Source: Hydrogenophilales bacterium RIFOXYD1_FULL_62_11 (GTDB lineage: Bacteria; Pseudomonadota; Gammaproteobacteria; Burkholderiales; Thiobacillaceae). From it: a stretch of 10,218 nt of DNA. Of this stretch, positions 7,001-10,218 are shown one piece after another. The DNA lies in assembly GCA_001802655.1 (NCBI GenBank), contig MGZO01000130.1, positions 14,569-24,786 on the forward strand. Reading direction: 5' to 3'. The notes below the pieces were generated by a model. It saw only the letters and a program-made list of their open reading frames with translations. It had not been told where the DNA came from and made no database searches. A program made the translations under genes and the position numbers. Each line of letters starts with the position of its first letter. The first letter of the stretch is position 1.

Positions 7001-7920
7001 GCTGCTGCCTTCTTTTCAATCTGCGCCAAGACTTCATCTGCCCAGGCTTTAGGTGCCATCGGAAAACCCAGCCGCGCACGCGAATCGAGGTAAGCCTTTG
7101 CCACCGCACGCGCCAGATTGCGAATACGCCCGATATAGGCAGCACGCTCGGTCACCGAAATCGCGCCGCGCGCGTCAAGCAAATTGAAGGTATGCGCGGC
7201 CTTCAGCACCTGTTCGTAGGCCGGCAACGCCAGTTGAACTGAAATCAGCTCCTGCGCCTTTTTTTCGTGCGCACGGAAAGCCGTCAACAGAAAATCGACA
7301 TCGCTGTGTTCGAAGTTGTAGGTCGATTGCTCGACTTCGTTCTGGTGATACACATCACGATAAGTGAGTCCTTCCGTCCACACCAGGTCATACACGCTCT
7401 CGACGCCTTGCAGATACATCGCCAGCCGTTCGAGGCCATAGGTGATTTCGCCGGTGATCGGTTTCACGTCGATGCCGCCGACCTGCTGGAAATAAGTGAA
7501 CTGCGTCACTTCCATGCCATTCAGCCACACTTCCCAGCCCAGCCCCCAGGCGCCGAGCGTGGGGTTTTCCCAATCGTCCTCGACAAAGCGCACGTCGTTC
7601 TTTTTGAGGTCGAAGCCCAGCGCCTCGAGCGAGCCAAGATACAGCTCCAGAATGTCGGCCGGCGCCGGTTTCAGCACTACCTGGAACTGGTAGTAATGCT
7701 GCAGCCGGTTCGGGTTGTCGCCATAACGGCCATCCTTGGGACGGCGACTCGGCTGCACGTAGGCGGCCTTCCACGGCTCGGGGCCGAGCGCGCGCAGAAA
7801 GGTTGCGGTGTGCGAGGTGCCGGCGCCCACCTCCATGTCATAGGGCTGCAGCAGCGCACAACCGCGCTCGCCCCAGTAGCGTTGCAGGGTGAGGATGATG
7901 TCCTGGAAAGTGGGTTTCAC
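6997..7920 (-). CDS. glyQ: Glycine--tRNA ligase, alpha subunit
   Basis: GlyQ is the catalytic class II subunit that activates glycine with ATP and, with GlyS, charges tRNA-Gly. The 307-residue product is of normal length. It begins with TFQDIILTLQRYW (4-16). The core motifs are VQPSRRPKDGRYGDNPNR (55-72), EDDWENPTLGAWGLGWEVW (114-132), and GLERLAMYLQG (162-172). The start codon is GTG at 7920, placed by alignment with the usual N-terminus. No obvious Shine-Dalgarno precedes it, and a candidate -10 lies about 30 bases upstream. It is the first gene of a compact minus-strand series through glyS, gmhB, plsC and beyond, so its promoter probably sets expression of the whole set. Confidence 0.98.
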   Translation of the reverse strand: MKPTFQDIILTLQRYWGERGCALLQPYDMEVGAGTSHTATFLRALGPEPWKAAYVQPSRRPKDGRYGDNPNRLQHYYQFQVVLKPAPADILELYLGSLEALGFDLKKNDVRFVEDDWENPTLGAWGLGWEVWLNGMEVTQFTYFQQVGGIDVKPITGEITYGLERLAMYLQGVESVYDLVWTEGLTYRDVYHQNEVEQSTYNFEHSDVDFLLTAFRAHEKKAQELISVQLALPAYEQVLKAAHTFNLLDARGAISVTERAAYIGRIRNLARAVAKAYLDSRARLGFPMAPKAWADEVLAQIEKKAAA

Positions 7921-7950
7921 GGCGGATCAGCGGCTTTTCGGGAAAGCGGC

Positions 7951-7956
7951 ATTTTA
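7951..7956 (-). promoter_or_regulatory. Candidate -10 element of the glyQ operon promoter
   Basis: On the minus strand these bases read TAAAAT, in the context CGCTAAAATGCCG, 30 bases before the glyQ GTG. That distance would give a leader of roughly 20-25 bases. No good TTGACA-like -35 is found at 16-18 bases spacing, so the assignment rests on the -10 match and its position between two genes. Confidence 0.45.
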
Positions 7957-8029
7957 GCGTGGTTGACGGGGGTTCTGCTGGACGACTGACCATTGGCCGC
8001 CGAACAAGAACCTTCACTACGGCACGTAC

Positions 8030-8116
8030 GGCGGATAACCCCCGCAAGGAGGAGGCCGTGGTTGTATAGCCGATGAATCGGCAACAACCACGCACCAGCC
8101 TGCGACCCTATCCGCC
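8030..8116. repeat. 87-base imperfect palindrome (possible structured RNA or REP-like element)
   Basis: This fills much of the 212-base gap between the ABC-F stop (8133) and the glyQ start (7920). Four nested pairing segments are visible. GGCGGATA (8030-8037) pairs with TATCCGCC (8109-8116). CGCAAGG (8043-8049) pairs with CCTGCG (8099-8104) with one bulged A. CGTGGTTGT (8057-8065) pairs perfectly with ACAACCACG (8084-8092). GCCGAT (8069-8074) pairs with ATCGGC (8077-8082) at the tip. No T-run follows on either side, so it is not a standard intrinsic terminator. It could be a dispersed intergenic palindrome, a 3'-end stabiliser of the ABC-F transcript (it starts 16 bases after that stop), or a small RNA on either strand. 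I do not match it to a known RNA family. The rest of the gap (7921-8029 and 8117-8132) shows only the candidate glyQ -10. Confidence 0.6.
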
Positions 8117-8132
8117 ACACGCGCTGCCAGCC

Positions 8133-10100
8133 TTAAGCCCCCGCCGCTTCCAGCGCCTCAATCTCCCCCGACAACTCCAGCCATTCCCCTTCTTCAATCG
8201 CCAGTTCATCAATGATGTGCTGAAGCTGCTTGCCAGTTTCGGCAATTTCCTCGACAGAAAGCGTGCCACCCAAACGGGCTTCGAACGCCGCCTTTTCCGC
8301 CTGCAACGCAGCCATGCTCTTGTCGAGCTTCTCCTGCTTCTGCCTGAGCGACTTGATCCTGCCCGATGACACCGGCTTCTTCGCCACCACCGGCGCGGGT
8401 TCAACGGCCTTCACCGCTGGCACTTCGGCCTGCTTACCGGCCTGCTTCAGTTCTTCGCGCAGGCGCTTGCCTTCGTCCAACAGATAGCGCTGATAATCGT
8501 CCAGGTCGCCTTCGAACGGTTCGACGCCGCCACGGCTGACCAGCCAGAACTCGTCGCACACCGCACGCAGCAGGGCGCGGTCGTGGCTGACCAGCATGAC
8601 GGTGCCTTCGAATTCGTTGAGCGCCATTGCCAGCGCTTCGCGGGTGGCCAAATCAAGGTGGTTGGTCGGCTCGTCCAGCAGCAATAAATTCGGCCGCTGC
8701 CAGACGATCATGCACAGTACCAGCCGCGCCTTTTCGCCGCCGCTCATGGTGCCGACGGCCTGCTTGACCATGTCGCCGCTGAAGTTGAAGGTACCAAGGA
8801 AATTGCGCAGGTCCTGCTCGCGGCTGCTGAACTGGCCGGCGCCGCCATTGGCAATCGTGTCGCGGGCGAGGCGGATCATGTGTTCCAGTGGCGTGTCCTT
8901 GGGGCGCAGGACGTCGAGTTCCTGCTGCGCGAAGTAGCCGATGTTGAGGCCGCGGCCTTCGACGACTTCGCCTGCGACGACTTTCAGCTCGCGCGCGACG
9001 GTCTTCACCAGCGTCGATTTGCCCTGGCCGTTGGCGCCCAGGATGCCGATGCGCTGCCCGGCGAAGACCGACTTGCTGACGTGCTGCACGATCACCGTCG
9101 GCGGGGTTCCGGCGGGCGCGTCGTCCGCTGGCGGATAGCCGAAGCTGGCGTCGTCGATGGTCAGCATCGGGTTGGGCAGGTTCTGCGGCTCCTGGAATTC
9201 AAAAGTGAACTCGGCATTCGCCAGCAGCGGCGCCAGCTTTTCCATGCGGTCCAGCGCCTTGACCCGGCTTTGCGCCTGTTTGGCCTTGCTCGCCTTGGCC
9301 TTGAAGCGGTTGATGAATTCCTGCAGGTGGGCGATTTTGTCCTGCTGCTTGGCGAATGCCGCCTGCTGCAGAATCATCTGCTCGGCGCGCATGTCCTCGA
9401 AGGTGCTGTAGTTGCCGCCGTAGCGGGTGAGCTGCCCGTTTTCGATGTGCAGGGTGACGTTGGTCACGGCGTCGAGAAACTCGCGGTCATGGCTGATCAC
9501 CAGCATGGTGCCGGGGTATTTTTTCAGCCAGGCTTCCAGCCACACCAGCGCATCGAGATCCAGGTGGTTGGTCGGTTCGTCGAGCAGCAGCAGGTCGGAC
9601 GGGCACATCAGCGCGCGCGCGAGCTGCAGGCGCATGCGCCAGCCGCCGGAAAAACTGTTGACCGGCTGATTCAGCTCGCGCACCTGGAACCCCAGTCCCA
9701 GGATCAAGGCCTGCGCGCGCGACTGCGCGTCGTGGGCGCCGGCGTCGTGCAGCGCCATGTAGGCATGGCCCATGCGTTCGCCGTCGTCGCTTTCCTCGGC
9801 AGCGGTGACTTCGGCCTGCGCCAGCGTGAGCTGGGTGTCACCGGCAATGACGAAGTCGGTCGCCGACTCGCTGGTTTCCGGCATGTCCTGCGCCACCTGC
9901 GCCATGCGCCATTGCGACGGGATGGAAAATTCGCCCTTGTCTTCGTGCAGGGTGCCATTCAGCAACGCAAACAGGCTGGACTTGCCCGCGCCATTACGCC
10001 CCACCAGACCGACCATTTCGCCGGGGTTGATCGAGGCCGTGGCGTTGTCGAACAGCACGCGCGTGCCGCGCCGTAGGCAGATGTTTTTAAGCAGAATCAT
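8133..10100 (-). CDS. ABC-F family ATPase, YheS-like
   Basis: ABC-F proteins are soluble twin-ATPase proteins without membrane domains. Members studied act on the ribosome, relieving stalls or gating elongation, and the YheS role is less defined. This 655-residue product has two ABC modules. The first has Walker A GRNGAGKSS (34-42), signature FSGGW (150-154), Walker B LLLLDEP (170-176) and SHDREF (203-208). The second has GANGQGKST (355-363), MSGGEKAR (452-459), LLLLDEP (472-478) and SHDRAL (505-510). Between them, about residues 230-300, lies the charged interdomain linker containing FINRFKAKASKAKQ, which in ABC-F proteins contacts tRNA and rRNA. Residues about 570-655 look like a coiled coil. 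The MILLKNICLRRGTRVLFDNA opening resembles E. coli YheS more than Uup or EttA. The ATG at 10100 lacks a clear ribosome binding site. Confidence 0.95.
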   Translation of the reverse strand: MILLKNICLRRGTRVLFDNATASINPGEMVGLVGRNGAGKSSLFALLNGTLHEDKGEFSIPSQWRMAQVAQDMPETSESATDFVIAGDTQLTLAQAEVTAAEESDDGERMGHAYMALHDAGAHDAQSRAQALILGLGFQVRELNQPVNSFSGGWRMRLQLARALMCPSDLLLLDEPTNHLDLDALVWLEAWLKKYPGTMLVISHDREFLDAVTNVTLHIENGQLTRYGGNYSTFEDMRAEQMILQQAAFAKQQDKIAHLQEFINRFKAKASKAKQAQSRVKALDRMEKLAPLLANAEFTFEFQEPQNLPNPMLTIDDASFGYPPADDAPAGTPPTVIVQHVSKSVFAGQRIGILGANGQGKSTLVKTVARELKVVAGEVVEGRGLNIGYFAQQELDVLRPKDTPLEHMIRLARDTIANGGAGQFSSREQDLRNFLGTFNFSGDMVKQAVGTMSGGEKARLVLCMIVWQRPNLLLLDEPTNHLDLATREALAMALNEFEGTVMLVSHDRALLRAVCDEFWLVSRGGVEPFEGDLDDYQRYLLDEGKRLREELKQAGKQAEVPAVKAVEPAPVVAKKPVSSGRIKSLRQKQEKLDKSMAALQAEKAAFEARLGGTLSVEEIAETGKQLQHIIDELAIEEGEWLELSGEIEALEAAGA

Positions 10101-10148
10101 GCGGTTGTGCGCGCGGGCGCACCCTGACTAAGTGATGCGGGAGGGCGG

Positions 10149-10154
10149 ATTCTA
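10149..10154 (-). promoter_or_regulatory. Candidate -10 element upstream of the ABC-F gene
   Basis: The minus strand reads TAGAAT here, in the context GGGTAGAATCCGCC, 48 bases before the ABC-F ATG. This would give a leader of about 40 bases. A -35 hexamer at the right spacing is poor. Nothing else is recognisable from 10155 to the window end. Confidence 0.45.
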
Positions 10155-10218
10155 CCCTGTCAGCCCGTTACAGCCTGTTTGAGTGTCCGGGTGTTGGGCT
10201 GTTCGACGCAGGTTGTCA

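Noticed and set aside
7963..7968. TTGACG on the plus strand as a -35 for a small RNA over the palindrome
   Set aside because: No -10-like hexamer lies 16-18 bases downstream, so a plus-strand promoter is not supported.
8073..8369. Plus-strand open frame starting inside the intergenic palindrome
   Set aside because: Its ATG is 18 or more bases from the AGGAGG-like sequence, it runs antisense into the ABC-F 3' end, and its product has no recognisable features.
8640..9600. Near-identical DNA segments around 8655-8687 and 9563-9595
   Set aside because: These encode the two Walker B motifs (LLLLDEPTNHLDL) of the duplicated ABC modules. The similarity reflects domain duplication and motif constraint, not a mobile repeat.
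8880..10076. A 398-codon open frame on the plus strand, opposite the ABC-F gene
   Set aside because: It lies wholly antisense to a clear ABC-F gene with all its motifs. The translation has no recognisable domain and shows the composition expected of an antisense frame in GC-rich coding DNA.

Overview
The window reads as a chromosomal housekeeping segment of a GC-rich betaproteobacterium. This rests on gene order: pdxA-rsmA on the plus strand, and a minus-strand run glyQ-glyS-gmhB-plsC-YgjP-type metalloprotease-gloA. It also rests on high-GC codon use and on the separate alpha and beta subunits of glycyl-tRNA synthetase. I cannot name a genus from the sequence alone. No transposase, phage gene, CRISPR array, tRNA or rRNA was seen.

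Layout. Bases 1-1646 (plus strand) hold the 3' end of pdxA, complete rsmA, and a DUF4202-type gene of unknown function. A small hairpin at 1655-1681 separates this block from the convergent minus-strand genes. Bases 1682-7920 (minus strand, read right to left) hold a tightly packed series: glyQ, glyS, gmhB, plsC, a YgjP/DUF45 metal hydrolase, gloA, a small AT-richer membrane-protein gene, and a second VOC-family gene. Gaps are 0-41 bases, with two ATGA overlaps, so most of this is probably one operon. A candidate promoter -10 lies just upstream of glyQ. Bases 8133-10100 (minus strand) hold an ABC-F ATPase of the YheS type with its own candidate promoter. Bases 10101-10218 contain only that leader and promoter.

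Functions. The genes serve general growth: vitamin B6 synthesis (pdxA), 16S rRNA dimethylation (rsmA), glycine charging of tRNA (glyQS), heptose supply for LPS (gmhB), phospholipid synthesis (plsC), methylglyoxal detoxification (gloA) and probable ribosome-associated ATPase activity (ABC-F). Translation and envelope genes are therefore mixed in one likely transcription unit.

The least explained parts are three. The first is an 87-base intergenic imperfect palindrome at 8030-8116, between the ABC-F gene and glyQ. The second is the low-GC small membrane-protein gene (2149-2454) inserted between two VOC-family genes. The third is the DUF4202 gene downstream of rsmA. I found no convincing evidence of a wholly new multi-gene system.
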